From contig JAFEFL010000043.1 of the NCBI GenBank assembly GCA_018240595.1, forward strand, positions 1 to 64,000: a stretch of DNA of 64,000 bases, given 5' to 3'. Under the pieces are notes generated by a model, which saw only the letters and a program-made list of their open reading frames with translations, had not been told where the DNA came from and searched no databases. How positions within the stretch are numbered: the first letter of the stretch is position 1; each line of letters opens with the position of its first letter. Origin of the DNA: Pseudomonadota bacterium. Its GTDB lineage: Bacteria > Pseudomonadota > Alphaproteobacteria > Rhizobiales > Xanthobacteraceae. Below are positions 42,687-51,679 of this stretch, piece after piece. The position numbers were made by a program, and so were the translations under genes.

Positions 42687-43544
42687 TCACCAGATGAGGT
42701 GCTTCATCACCGCGGTCGGCGTTTCGCCGGCGGCGGTGAAGACAGTCTTCATCGCATCGCGCTGCGGCGTGTCGCGGCCGCCGAATTCCTCGGCGTGAAT
42801 GCCGGCGGCGATGAACAGCATGTCGACGCCGAAGGCGCGCGCGCCTTTCAGATCGGTGCGCACCGAATCGCCGATCGCCATGACGCGCTTGCGATCGACC
42901 TTGCGGCCGAGCGCGGCTTCCGCCTTCGCCAGCGCCATGTCGTAGATCGGCCGGTACGGCTTGCCGGCGTAGAGCACTTCGCCGCCCATCGTCGCATAGA
43001 GATCGGCGATCGCGCCGGCGCAATAGATCAGCCGCGAGCCGCGCTCGACGACGAGATCGGGATTGCCGCAGACCATGAACAGCTTGCGCTTCAGCGCGAT
43101 CTCGAGCCGCGCGCGATAGTCTTCCGGCTTCTCGACTTCGTCGTCGAACAGCCCGGAGCAGACGATGTAGTCGGCGCTCTCCAGCGGCGCGAACTCGGCG
43201 CGTAGATCCTTGAAGATCGAATGATCGCGCTCCGGGCCGATGTGACAGATGGTCTGGCCCTTGCGGTGGGCGATGACATCGCGGGTGACGTCGCCGGACG
43301 ACACGATGCCGTCATAGGCTTCGTGCGGCACGTGCAGGTGGTCGATCTGGCGGATCACCGCCTCGCCCGGGCGCGGCGCGTTGGTGATCAGGATCACGAC
43401 CTTGCCCATCGCCCGCGCGCGCATCAGGGCGTCGCAAGCGTCGGGAAACGACACTTCGCCGTTGTGCACGACGCCCCAGACGTCGGACAGGAACACGTCA
43501 TAGGCTGACGCAATCGCCGAGAAATGCGGCTCGAGGCTGGGCAA
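42687..43544 (-). CDS. HAD-superfamily hydrolase, class IIA (TIGR01459 type)
   Basis: A 285-residue phosphatase-like protein. Motif I is FLSDVWGVVHNGEV (the nucleophile is the Asp of SDVWG), with the motif II region ILITNAPRPGEAVI, a Lys in YAGKPYRPIYDMAL and motif IV in MAIGDSVRTDLKGARAFGVD. The C2-type cap places it with the NagD/PGP group. I recognise it as the TIGR01459 family found mostly in alphaproteobacteria; the substrate is not known. The stop codon converges on garD with no gap. Confidence 0.88.
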   Translation of the reverse strand: MPSLEPHFSAIASAYDVFLSDVWGVVHNGEVSFPDACDALMRARAMGKVVILITNAPRPGEAVIRQIDHLHVPHEAYDGIVSSGDVTRDVIAHRKGQTICHIGPERDHSIFKDLRAEFAPLESADYIVCSGLFDDEVEKPEDYRARLEIALKRKLFMVCGNPDLVVERGSRLIYCAGAIADLYATMGGEVLYAGKPYRPIYDMALAKAEAALGRKVDRKRVMAIGDSVRTDLKGARAFGVDMLFIAAGIHAEEFGGRDTPQRDAMKTVFTAAGETPTAVMKHLIW

Positions 43545-43556
43545 GATCGATATCCG

Positions 43557-44939
43557 TCAGACGGTATGGGCGTTGGCGGCGAGATATTCGCTCAACGTCT
43601 TGGTGGCGGCAGGATTGTCCGGCGCCGGCGGCGGCGATGCGGCACCCTGCAGCGCCTCGGCGCGCACCGGGCGCGGCGCCGAGAACAGGAAGCCCTGACC
43701 GAAGCGCACGTCATAGTCGAGGAGATCGACCACGGTGCTCTCGTTTTCGATGCGCTCGCCGATCAGGTCGATGCCGTTGCGCGCCAGGAGATCGGCGAGA
43801 TCCTCGGCCTGGATATCGCTCTGCGCCGTGGCGGCGCGATTGAGCAGCAGATTGGCCGGCACCTTGACGAAGCGGAACGAGCGGTCGGCCAGTTCCTTCG
43901 GCTCGAAGCGCAGATCGGTGACGTGATCCATCGAGAAGCGGAAGCCGCAGTCGGCCAGCGCCGCGAGACTCTCGTGCTCGATCGGCCCGAACGACCGATA
44001 GGCGGCCTGGGTGAACTCGAACATCAGCGAGCCGCCGAGCGCGCGGTTGGCACGCATGAAATCGAGGAACTGCTTGAAATAGACGCTGTCGGTCAGCGTC
44101 GTGCCGTTGATGTTGCAGAACAGGCCGACGTCGCGGCTCTTGAGCTGCAGCCGGCGCACCACCTGCACGCAGCGGAACACCAGCATGTTGTCGATCTTGG
44201 GCATCAGCCCGGCGGTCTCCGCGACCTCGACGAAATCGACGGCCGGGATGATCTCGCCGTCCTCGGTGCGCAGCCGCGACAGCGCTTCATAGAAGCGCAC
44301 CTTGCGCTGCGGCAGCGTGACGATCGGCTGCAAATAAAGGTCGATGCGGTTGGCGTCGGCCGCGGCGGCGACCATCTCGCTGATATGCTCGCGCGACATG
44401 GTCTGGATGCGGCGCGGCCCGCTGACCGCATCCGTCTCCTTCAGCGCCAACGGCGCGTCCTCGGCCGGAGTCGCGAAAGCGGTCGCGGTGGCCGGCGCGG
44501 CGGCCCGCGGCGCCGCCTGACCGATGCCGTTCGGCGCGCCGAGCATGGTCTCGTGCGCGGCCACGGTCTCGGCGAGTTGCCGCACCAGGCCGCCGAGCTC
44601 GCCGATCTCGGCGGCAATTGGATCGACAGCGCCGCGGGCGCGGCTGACGGTCTGCTCGACGCGGCTCTCCACGGCGGCGAGACGCCGCGACATTTCCGCC
44701 ATCTGCCGCGACAGGTCGGCGGTGCCGCGCGACAGATCGGCGATCTGGTCGCCGAGCACACCGCGGTCGCGCAGCCGGTTGGTGATCGAATTGTACAGTG
44801 CCATGACGACGAGCGCGCCGAGCGCGATGATGGCGGAGGTGCGGACGTCCAGCCGAACGCCATAAAACAGGACTACGCCGATCGCGCCCGCGATGAGCAC
44901 CATGCAGACCGCGATGAAGATGGCGCTGAGCCGAAGCAT
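43557..44939 (-). CDS. Membrane-anchored EAL-domain protein, probably degenerate
   Basis: A 460-residue protein. Two N-terminal membrane helices (about 3-24 and 30-48) precede a coiled coil (50-120), an Ala/Pro linker and a C-terminal EAL domain (about 180-430). The EAL triplet is present (FYEALSRL), as are the later Asn (NINGTT), Glu (FEFTQA), Lys (VKVPANL), Glu (GERIEN) and QGFLFS. However, the usual DDFG is SMDHV, so the second metal-loop Asp is His. It may bind cyclic di-GMP without cleaving it, or cleave it poorly. The start at 44939 (MLRLSAIF) was chosen; the longer frame to 45035 has no membrane-protein start. Confidence 0.85.
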   Translation of the reverse strand: MLRLSAIFIAVCMVLIAGAIGVVLFYGVRLDVRTSAIIALGALVVMALYNSITNRLRDRGVLGDQIADLSRGTADLSRQMAEMSRRLAAVESRVEQTVSRARGAVDPIAAEIGELGGLVRQLAETVAAHETMLGAPNGIGQAAPRAAAPATATAFATPAEDAPLALKETDAVSGPRRIQTMSREHISEMVAAAADANRIDLYLQPIVTLPQRKVRFYEALSRLRTEDGEIIPAVDFVEVAETAGLMPKIDNMLVFRCVQVVRRLQLKSRDVGLFCNINGTTLTDSVYFKQFLDFMRANRALGGSLMFEFTQAAYRSFGPIEHESLAALADCGFRFSMDHVTDLRFEPKELADRSFRFVKVPANLLLNRAATAQSDIQAEDLADLLARNGIDLIGERIENESTVVDLLDYDVRFGQGFLFSAPRPVRAEALQGAASPPPAPDNPAATKTLSEYLAANAHTV

Positions 44940-45171
44940 GTGAGTCAGGATCCCGCGGAGTCTCGGCCAGGTCTTTGCAGTTCGGGCAGCCCGGGCGGTG
45001 GCAAGTGATTCGCATCCGCCCGCCCCAATGTCCATGAGCCGACGCGCCTGTGCAACCGGGAATTCCTGCTATGGTAACGGCGTTTCGCCTCTCTTCCCCA
45101 GCACATTTGGCGCACGCCGGTTAAGCGGCTAAGTCCGGTCCCAGGGCCGACCCAACCGGAACTTTCCTCCG

Positions 45172-46719
45172 ATGCAGGCATCCCGTTCGACGTCCATTTT
45201 CGCCGCCATCGCGGCCGCACCCGAGCGCGCGCTCCTCGCCATCCTCGCGGCCCATGCCGTGCTCTGGACGGTACTGCCGGACCTCCTTTATCCGAACCTG
45301 CCACTCGACCTGATCGAGGCCCTGACCTATGGCCGCGAATGGCAGGTCGGCTACGACAAGCTGCCGCCGTTGCCATGGTGGCTGGTCGAGGTTGCCTGGC
45401 GCATCGCCGGCCACGACTTTGCCTATTACCTCCTGGCCCAGATCGCGGTCGTCGCGGCGCTGGCCCTCGTCTTCGTCACGGCCCGGCCATTGGTCGGGCC
45501 GCTGGGCGCGCTGTTGGCAGTACTGGTCGTCGACGGCCTGCACTACCTCAACTACACCGCCGCCAAGTTCAATCACGACGTCATTCAGCTGCCGTTTTGG
45601 GCACTGGCCGGGTATGCGCTGCACCGCGGCCTGCGCGGCGGCCGCCTCATGCACTGGCTGCTGCTCGGCATCGCTATCGGCATCTCGCTGTGGGCGAAAT
45701 ACTTCGTCGTCGTCCTGGTGGCGCCGATGGTGGCCTTTGCCCTGTTCGACGAGGACGCCCGCAAGTCGCTGAAGACGCCCGGGCCCTATGTCGCCGCTGT
45801 GGTCGCACTGATCATCGCCGCGCCGCATCTCGTCTGGCTGGTGCGCAACGATTTTCTGCCCTTCGCCTATGCCGAGCACCGCGCCGTGCTGCCGCGCGGC
45901 TGGTACGACCACCTGCTGCACCCCGGCGAATTCGCCATCAGCCAGTTGTTCTTCCTGATCCCGTCGCTGCTGATCGCCGGCCCGCTGTTCATCCCAAAGC
46001 GCCGCGCCGACGAGCCGCCGCCGGTGCCGGCGGCCGCCGACGCCTTCGACCGCCGCATCGTCACCTGGCTCGCCTTCGGCCCCTTCGTCGTCGTGCTGCT
46101 GATGGGTGTGGTCACGGGGCGCGGCGCCGTCGCCATGTGGGGCTATCCGCTGTGGCTGTTCCTCGGCCTGTGGCTGGTGCTGATGGGGCGACATGCGATT
46201 GCCGGCTTCCGCCTCGCGCGCGTCGTGCTGACCTGGGCCATCGTCCTGGTGCTGCTGGCGATCGCCTTCGTCACCAATTACGAAATCCTGCCGCGGTTCG
46301 ATCACCGCTATCGCGCGGTGTTCTTCCCCGGCAGCGCGCTCGCCGACGAGATCGCGTTGCGCTATCGCGCCGTCACCGGACAGCCGCTGGCCTATGTCAT
46401 CGGCACGATGTGGGACGGCGGCAATATCGCGCATTACGCGCCGAGCCATCCGCGGGTGCTGATCGATGGCAAGCCGGAACGCGCGCCATGGATCAATCTC
46501 AACGACCTGCATGCACGCGGCGCCGTCATCGTCTGGACCGACGCCGATCTCAAGGTCGTGCCGCCGGCCTATCGCACCGTAGCGCCGGACGCGGCGGTGC
46601 AGCCGTCGTTCACGCTGCCCTATCGCCGCGGCCCGGGACAGGTCGCCGTCGGCTGGGCCATCGTGCTGCCGAAGCCGTCGTTTGCGTCCAACGCTGTCAT
46701 TCCGCGGCGCGGCGGTTAG
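45172..46719 (+). CDS. GT39/ArnT-like membrane glycosyltransferase
   Basis: A 515-residue protein with about 10-12 membrane segments. The first periplasmic loop has the family pattern LIEALTYGREWQVGYDKLPP, where a conserved acidic residue binds the lipid-linked sugar donor, followed by KFNHDVIQLPFWALAGYAL. Such enzymes transfer a sugar from an undecaprenyl phosphate carrier to lipid A or another envelope glycan on the periplasmic side. The acceptor is not predictable here. The last seven residues (VIPRRGG) and the stop codon come from the palindromic element starting at 46696. It diverges from the EAL gene. Confidence 0.85.
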   Translation: MQASRSTSIFAAIAAAPERALLAILAAHAVLWTVLPDLLYPNLPLDLIEALTYGREWQVGYDKLPPLPWWLVEVAWRIAGHDFAYYLLAQIAVVAALALVFVTARPLVGPLGALLAVLVVDGLHYLNYTAAKFNHDVIQLPFWALAGYALHRGLRGGRLMHWLLLGIAIGISLWAKYFVVVLVAPMVAFALFDEDARKSLKTPGPYVAAVVALIIAAPHLVWLVRNDFLPFAYAEHRAVLPRGWYDHLLHPGEFAISQLFFLIPSLLIAGPLFIPKRRADEPPPVPAAADAFDRRIVTWLAFGPFVVVLLMGVVTGRGAVAMWGYPLWLFLGLWLVLMGRHAIAGFRLARVVLTWAIVLVLLAIAFVTNYEILPRFDHRYRAVFFPGSALADEIALRYRAVTGQPLAYVIGTMWDGGNIAHYAPSHPRVLIDGKPERAPWINLNDLHARGAVIVWTDADLKVVPPAYRTVAPDAAVQPSFTLPYRRGPGQVAVGWAIVLPKPSFASNAVIPRRGG

Positions 46720-46796
46720 GCCGCGAGCCGGAATCCATAACCCCTGCTGCGGCGTATGGATTCCGGGCCCACCGCTTCGCGGTGTCCCGGAATGAC
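46696..46796. repeat. Three-arm palindromic element at a gene end, copy 10
   Basis: A 101-bp element with ends GTCAT (46696) and ATGAC (46796). The left arm is CCGCGGCGCGGCGG with its complement region, the middle GGAATCCAT pairs with ATGGATTCC, and the right arm has CACCGCTTCGCGGTG. Same length and ends as the rluB copy (26452-26552), although the internal arm sequences differ. Confidence 0.88.
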
Positions 46797-46804
46797 AGAC
46801 GCTT

Positions 46805-48148
46805 TTACGCCCCCTGCTTGATGATCGCCGCGACCTTGGAGATGATCTCGTCGATCTGATCCTCGGTGACGATCAGCGGCGGCGACATGGCGATGGCATC
46901 GCCCGACGTCCGGAACATGATGCCGTGGTCGTGGAAGCCGCTTTCCAGCGCGTCGTAGCCGCGCTTGCCGACAGCATCCGGCTTGGAGGCGAGATCGATG
47001 CCCGCCATCAGGCCGACGACGCGGATGTCGAGCACGCCCGGCAGGCCCTTGAGGCTCATCACCGCATCGGCCCATACCGGCTCCAGTTTCTTGGCGCGCT
47101 CGAACAGCTTCTCGTCGCGATAGACGTCGAGCGTGGCGAGGCCGGCCGCGCAGGCCAGCGGATGCGCCGAATACGTGTAGCCGTGGAACAGTTCGATGAC
47201 ATGATCCGGTCCGGTCATGAAGGCGTCGTGAATGTGCTTGCGGGCGATGACGCCGCCCATCGGCACCGAGCCCGAGGTAATGCCCTTGGCGAAGCAGATC
47301 AGGTCCGGCACCACGCCATAGCGCTCGGCGGCAAAGGCATGGCCGAGGCGGCCATAGCCGGTGATGACTTCGTCGAACACCAGCAGGATGCCGTGCTTGT
47401 CGCAAATCTGGCGCAGGCGCTTGAGGTAGCCCTTCGGCGGCGGCAGCACCGCGGTCGAACCGGCCACCGGCTCGACGAACACCGCGGCGATGGTCGAGGC
47501 GTCGTGCAGCGCGACGAGACGGTCGAGTTCATCGGCGAGGTGCTCGCCCCAGTCCGGTTCGCCGACCGAGAACGCCTGCTCGGCTCTGTTATAGGTCGAT
47601 TGCAGATGATCGACGCCGGCGAGCAGCGTGCCGAACTGCTTGCGGTTGGCGACCATGCCGCCGATCGAGGTGCCGCCGAAGCCGACGCCGTGATAGCCGC
47701 GTTCGCGGCCGATGAATCGCACCCGCGAGGCTTCGCCCTTGGCACGGTGATAGGCCAGCGCGATCTTCATCGCGGTATCGTCGGCTTCCGAACCGGAGTT
47801 GCAGAAGAAAACGTGGTCGAGGTCGCCCGGCGCCAGCGCCGCGATGCGGCTTGCCAGTTCGAAGGCCTTCGGGTGGCCGAACTGGAAGGTCGGCGAGAAG
47901 TCGAGCTCCGCCGCCTGCTTCTGAATCGCGGCGACGATGGAGTCGCGGTTATGACCGGCGTTGGTGCACCAAAGGCCGGCGGAGGCGTCGATGATCTTGC
48001 GCCCCTCGGGGGTGAAGTAGTGCATGTCCTTGGCGCTCGCGATCATGCGCGGCCGGGCCTTGAACGAGCGGTTGGACGTGAACGGCATCCAGAACGGCGC
48101 GAGGTCGTTGGGGACGGAGGTCGATGCGATTTTGGGGGCCAAGGCCAT
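46805..48148 (-). CDS. Class III omega-amino acid:pyruvate aminotransferase
   Basis: A 447-residue PLP enzyme closely resembling beta-alanine:pyruvate transaminase (EC 2.6.1.18): WMPFTSNR near the N-terminus, FQFGHPKAFELA, FCNSGSEADDTAMK (phosphate-binding), RERGYHGVGFGGTS, VFDEVITGYGR with the cofactor Asp, and the PLP lysine in LICFAKGITSGS. Predicted to move the omega-amino group of beta-alanine or similar amines to pyruvate. The start at 48148 gives the family length, though the ribosome site is weak; the frame is open to 48298 with an atypical sequence. It diverges from hisS. Confidence 0.92.
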   Translation of the reverse strand: MALAPKIASTSVPNDLAPFWMPFTSNRSFKARPRMIASAKDMHYFTPEGRKIIDASAGLWCTNAGHNRDSIVAAIQKQAAELDFSPTFQFGHPKAFELASRIAALAPGDLDHVFFCNSGSEADDTAMKIALAYHRAKGEASRVRFIGRERGYHGVGFGGTSIGGMVANRKQFGTLLAGVDHLQSTYNRAEQAFSVGEPDWGEHLADELDRLVALHDASTIAAVFVEPVAGSTAVLPPPKGYLKRLRQICDKHGILLVFDEVITGYGRLGHAFAAERYGVVPDLICFAKGITSGSVPMGGVIARKHIHDAFMTGPDHVIELFHGYTYSAHPLACAAGLATLDVYRDEKLFERAKKLEPVWADAVMSLKGLPGVLDIRVVGLMAGIDLASKPDAVGKRGYDALESGFHDHGIMFRTSGDAIAMSPPLIVTEDQIDEIISKVAAIIKQGA

Positions 48149-48285
48149 GGGGTGCACTCGCTTCCTGCCGCCAGATGGCGGATGTTCGGACAAGCCCATG
48201 AGATATCCGCTTTTGCCTCTAATGACAAAGCAGGAAACGGCTGCTACGACGCGCACGCCAATAATTTTAAGCTGATTTTGCACCG

Positions 48286-49797
48286 ATGACCGACACAAAA
48301 TCCGGCAAAAAGCCGCAGAAACTCAAGGCTCGCCTGCCGCGCGGCCTCGCCGACCGGGGCCCGGCTGAGATCGCCGCGACGCGCATGATGGTCGACACCA
48401 TCCGCGGCGTGTTCGAGCGCTACGGCTTCGAGCCGGTCGAGACGCCAGCGATGGAGTACACGGATGCGCTCGGCAAATTCCTGCCCGACCAGGACCGGCC
48501 GAACGAGGGCGTGTTCTCATTCCAGGACGATGACGAGCAGTGGCTGTCGCTGCGCTACGATCTGACGGCGCCACTGGCGCGCTACGTCGCCGAGAACTAC
48601 CAGCACCTGGCCCTGCCCTATCGCAGCTATCGCTTCGGTTGGGTTTTCCGCAACGAGAAGCCGGGCCCCGGCCGCTTCCGCCAGTTCATGCAGTTCGACG
48701 CCGACACGGTCGGCGCCGGCACCATGGCCGCCGACGCGGAGGTCTGCATGATGGCCGCCGACACGATGGAAGCACTCGGCGTGCCGCGTGGCTCTTACGT
48801 CGTGAAGGTTTCCAACCGCAAGGTGCTGGACGGCATCCTCGAAGCCATCGATCTCGGCGGCGATGCCAACGCGGGGCGCCGCCTCACCGTGCTGCGCGCC
48901 ATCGACAAGCTCGATCGTCTCGGTCTCGACGGCGTGCGCGATCTGCTTGGCCCCGGCCGCAAGGACGACAGCGGCGACTTCACCAAGGGCGCCGGCCTCG
49001 ATGAGAAGGCTTGCGATACCGTGCTCGGCTTCCTGCGCGTCGAGACGAACAACGTGCCGCAGATGCTCGACCAGATGGAAGCCCTGGTATCGGGCTCCAA
49101 TGCTGGACTCGACGGCGTCAACGAACTGCGAGGCATCGCTGATCTGGTGAGCGCCGGCGGTTATGACGACGGCCGCGTTCGCATCGACACGTCAGTCGTT
49201 CGCGGCCTCGAATATTACACCGGCCCGGTTTACGAGGTTGAACTGACCTTTGAGATCAAGGACGACAAAGGTCGCCCGGTGCGCTTCGGCTCGGTCGGCG
49301 GCGGCGGCCGTTACGACGGCCTCGTGTCGCGCTTCATGGGCCAGCCGGTGCCGGCGACCGGTTTCTCCATCGGCGTCTCGCGCCTGCAGGCGGCGCTGAC
49401 CGCGCTCGGCAAATTGTCGAACAAGCCGGAAGCCGGCCCGGCCGTGGTCACGATTTTCGACCGCGACCGCGTTGCCGATTACCAGAAGATGGTGTCGGCC
49501 CTGCGCAATGCCGGCATCCGTGCCGAACTCTATCTCGGCAATCCGAAGAACAACGTCGGCCAGCAGTTGAAGTACGCCGACAAGCGGCACTCGCCCTGCG
49601 CCATCATCCAGGGCTCGGACGAAAAGGCGGCCGGTCAGGTCGTCATCAAGGACCTGATCCTCGGCGCCGAACTCGCCGCCGCGAATGCCGGCGACCGCGA
49701 GGATTATCTCAAGAAGCAGTCCGAGGCGCAGTTTTCGGTCAGCGAAGCTGACCTTGTCGACGCCGTGCGCAAGGTGCTGTCGCGCCATAAAGCGTGA
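48286..49797 (+). CDS. hisS: Histidine-tRNA ligase
   Basis: A 503-residue class II synthetase. Motif 1 region [16 protein letters not shown], motif 2 region [27 protein letters not shown], the HisA loop [17 protein letters not shown] and motif 3 region [18 protein letters not shown] with [14 protein letters not shown] are all present. The C-terminal anticodon-binding domain follows ([12 protein letters not shown]). It carries the longer N-terminus ([16 protein letters not shown]) common in alphaproteobacteria. hisZ and hisG, related to histidine synthesis, lie 2.1 kb downstream on the same strand. Confidence 0.96.
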   Translation: MTDTKSGKKPQKLKARLPRGLADRGPAEIAATRMMVDTIRGVFERYGFEPVETPAMEYTDALGKFLPDQDRPNEGVFSFQDDDEQWLSLRYDLTAPLARYVAENYQHLALPYRSYRFGWVFRNEKPGPGRFRQFMQFDADTVGAGTMAADAEVCMMAADTMEALGVPRGSYVVKVSNRKVLDGILEAIDLGGDANAGRRLTVLRAIDKLDRLGLDGVRDLLGPGRKDDSGDFTKGAGLDEKACDTVLGFLRVETNNVPQMLDQMEALVSGSNAGLDGVNELRGIADLVSAGGYDDGRVRIDTSVVRGLEYYTGPVYEVELTFEIKDDKGRPVRFGSVGGGGRYDGLVSRFMGQPVPATGFSIGVSRLQAALTALGKLSNKPEAGPAVVTIFDRDRVADYQKMVSALRNAGIRAELYLGNPKNNVGQQLKYADKRHSPCAIIQGSDEKAAGQVVIKDLILGAELAAANAGDREDYLKKQSEAQFSVSEADLVDAVRKVLSRHKA

Positions 49798-49933
49798 CGC
49801 GTCGTCAATTCATCATCGCGTCATGAAGCGGTAACGCGGCGGCAACCGAAATCCATTACGAAGCGCGGAACGAAACCTGTTCCGGCGCATTATCCGCACC
49901 GATCCAACCAACAATAAAGTGGGGAGTCGGTCT

Positions 49934-50113
49934 ATGGATGATCGCTGGGCTTATCCGATTCCAATGACCATGCAGCGCCAGGCCGGCTCGGCGCTGAAAC
50001 CGCGCAACATCGAGAGCCCGCCCGTCGCCCCTTGCACCGTGCCGAGCGAGACCGCCGCCGAGCGCGGCAGCGCAAAGGAAGCGGCCGAATCCGAGATCCG
50101 TTTCAACACCTGA
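49934..50113 (+). CDS. Small protein, unknown function
   Basis: A 59-residue protein starting MDDRWAYPIPMTMQRQAG and ending AAESEIRFNT, without signal peptide or membrane segment; acidic and probably largely disordered in its second half (ETAAERGSAKEAAE). A strong ribosome site GGGGAG (49921-49926) lies 7 bp before the ATG, which supports translation. It converges with the DUF3617 gene, leaving 4 bp between the stop codons. No homologous family was recognised. Confidence 0.6.
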   Translation: MDDRWAYPIPMTMQRQAGSALKPRNIESPPVAPCTVPSETAAERGSAKEAAESEIRFNT

Positions 50114-50117
50114 TCGG

Positions 50118-50630
50118 CTACCGGCGCGGTGCGCCCGGCGGCGTCATCTCCAGAATGTTCATCTTCATGCCGTTGGCCATGATGATGTCGCCCGGTTTCT
50201 GGCCGGCCTCGCAGGCTCCGAGCCACTTCGCCGCTATTTTCATGTGGCTCTTGCCGCCGCCCGGCATTGGCGGACCGCCTTCATGCGAGGATTCGACGTC
50301 CACGGAATAAGCGCTGTCGAAGCTGCCCGACACCACCGCATGCGAGGTCACGGTGGCGGGCCCGAATTTGCAGACAGAATCGATCGTCATCACGCCGCCG
50401 GTATTGGACACGTCCTGCTTGGCGCAAGCTTCCTTGCTGGCGCCACCATAGGCCTGGTTCATCAGTTTGTCGGTGGCGGCATCGACGCACTGTTTCATCG
50501 TCTGGCCCGGCAGGTTGCGGCCGACGAAATCCATCTTCAATTCCCATAGGCCTGCCTTGCGCGACGGCATGTCGAGGGCCAAAGCGGGCGTTGCGGCGAG
50601 GAATATAGCGGCGGCTAGCACAGGGCGCAT
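50118..50630 (-). CDS. DUF3617 family exported protein
   Basis: A 170-residue protein with a signal peptide (MRPVLAAAIFLAATPALA). The mature part matches DUF3617: KAGLWELKMDF near the start, TMKQCVDAATDKL, four cysteines that could form two disulfides, a ...GGVMTIDSVCKFGP core and YSVDVESSHEGG. Such proteins are small periplasmic beta-rich proteins of unknown function. It has an ordinary length and codon use, and no operon partner. Confidence 0.85.
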   Translation of the reverse strand: MRPVLAAAIFLAATPALALDMPSRKAGLWELKMDFVGRNLPGQTMKQCVDAATDKLMNQAYGGASKEACAKQDVSNTGGVMTIDSVCKFGPATVTSHAVVSGSFDSAYSVDVESSHEGGPPMPGGGKSHMKIAAKWLGACEAGQKPGDIIMANGMKMNILEMTPPGAPRR

Positions 50631-50711
50631 GCTCGATCTCCGATCCTTGGATGGACCGGAGACTACGCGCTGCGCGGGCGTTGCGGCGTGACGGCCATCA
50701 CACGGCGGCAG

Positions 50712-51200
50712 TCAAAGGGTGACGATATTTCCATCCGCCAGCGGCGGCGCGTCACCGACCTCGGCGGCCAGGTCGATATTGTGGCCGAGCACCTGCTCGG
50801 CGGCATCGAAACTGTCCATCAGCGACACGTTTTCGATGAGCTTGCCGTCCTGGAAACGGAAGAAATTGGCGATGCGATAACTGATGGTGCGGCCGTCGGC
50901 GGTCAGCGTCGCGGTCAGGCGCGTCAGCGCCGCGCCGCGATTGCCCTGCACCAGGAAATGCTCGCGTACGACCGTGGTGATGCCAAGCACGTTCCGCGCC
51001 CGGCGCGCCATGACATCGATGACGGCGGCCTTGCCGACATGGACGCCGCAATACGGAATGATGTCGACGGGCCCGCTGATCGTCCAGCGCACGTCGTCAT
51101 GCAGGAATGCGGCGAAAGCCTCGGTGTCGCGCGCGGCGAAGGCGTCGAAATAGGCCTCGACCAGCGCGCGGTCGACGATGTGCTCCGCGGCGGCCGTCAC
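50712..51200 (-). CDS. SnoaL/NTF2-like protein (second of a tandem pair)
   Basis: A 162-residue protein of the nuclear-transport-factor-2 fold (SnoaL-like): VEAYFDAFAARDTEAFAAFLHDDVRWTISGP, RIANFFRFQDGKLIENVSLMDSF, and a C-terminal VLGHNIDL. The family includes isomerases, hydrolases and binding proteins; no activity can be assigned. The start is a GTG at 51200 that overlaps the upstream stop as GTGA, a coupled junction. It is clearly a paralogue of the gene directly upstream. Confidence 0.82.
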   Translation of the reverse strand: MTAAAEHIVDRALVEAYFDAFAARDTEAFAAFLHDDVRWTISGPVDIIPYCGVHVGKAAVIDVMARRARNVLGITTVVREHFLVQGNRGAALTRLTATLTADGRTISYRIANFFRFQDGKLIENVSLMDSFDAAEQVLGHNIDLAAEVGDAPPLADGNIVTL

Positions 51201-51679
51201 AGGAACACCAGATCGTTGAGCAGATTTGGATCGGAGCCCGGCTGCGTCACCGCGCCGTCTGTCGGCAGCGCATGGCCGAGGACCTGCTCGGCGGCGTTGA
51301 ATGAGTCGATGATGGTGGTCGTTTCGATCACCTTGCCGTCCTTGAAACGGAAGAAGTGCGCAAACCTGTAGGTAATGACGCGGCCATCGGCGCAGCGCTG
51401 CGCGGTCTGGAAGTTCAGCGCGGCGGCCCGGTCGCCGTCGATCACCAGCGACTCGCGCACCAGCCTGATGTCGCGAAAAAGCTTGGGGAGTATCTGAGTA
51501 CTCAGCTCCAGCACCTGGGCCTTGCCGTGATGCGTACCGCAAAAGCTCAGCACTTCGATCGGTCCGCGCGTCGTCCAGCGCACGTCGTCATGAACCAGCG
51601 CGGCCAGCTTCTCGCCGTCCGGTTTCACGAAGGCGTCGTAGAACGCGTCCACCAGCTCTTTGGTGACCGGGTTGGTCAT
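51197..51679 (-). CDS. SnoaL/NTF2-like protein (first of a tandem pair)
   Basis: A 160-residue SnoaL-like protein (VDAFYDAFVKPDGEKLAALVHDDVRWTTRGP; RFAHFFRFKDGKVIETTTIIDSF; EQVLGHALP). It aligns along its whole length with the next gene, showing a tandem duplication followed by divergence. A strong ribosome site AGGAGG lies 10 bp before ATG 51679; the longer frame to 51739 has no such site. The conserved acidic and Trp residues (DDVRW) could line a shared pocket. Function unknown; the two may form a heterodimer. Confidence 0.85.
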   Translation of the reverse strand: MTNPVTKELVDAFYDAFVKPDGEKLAALVHDDVRWTTRGPIEVLSFCGTHHGKAQVLELSTQILPKLFRDIRLVRESLVIDGDRAAALNFQTAQRCADGRVITYRFAHFFRFKDGKVIETTTIIDSFNAAEQVLGHALPTDGAVTQPGSDPNLLNDLVFL

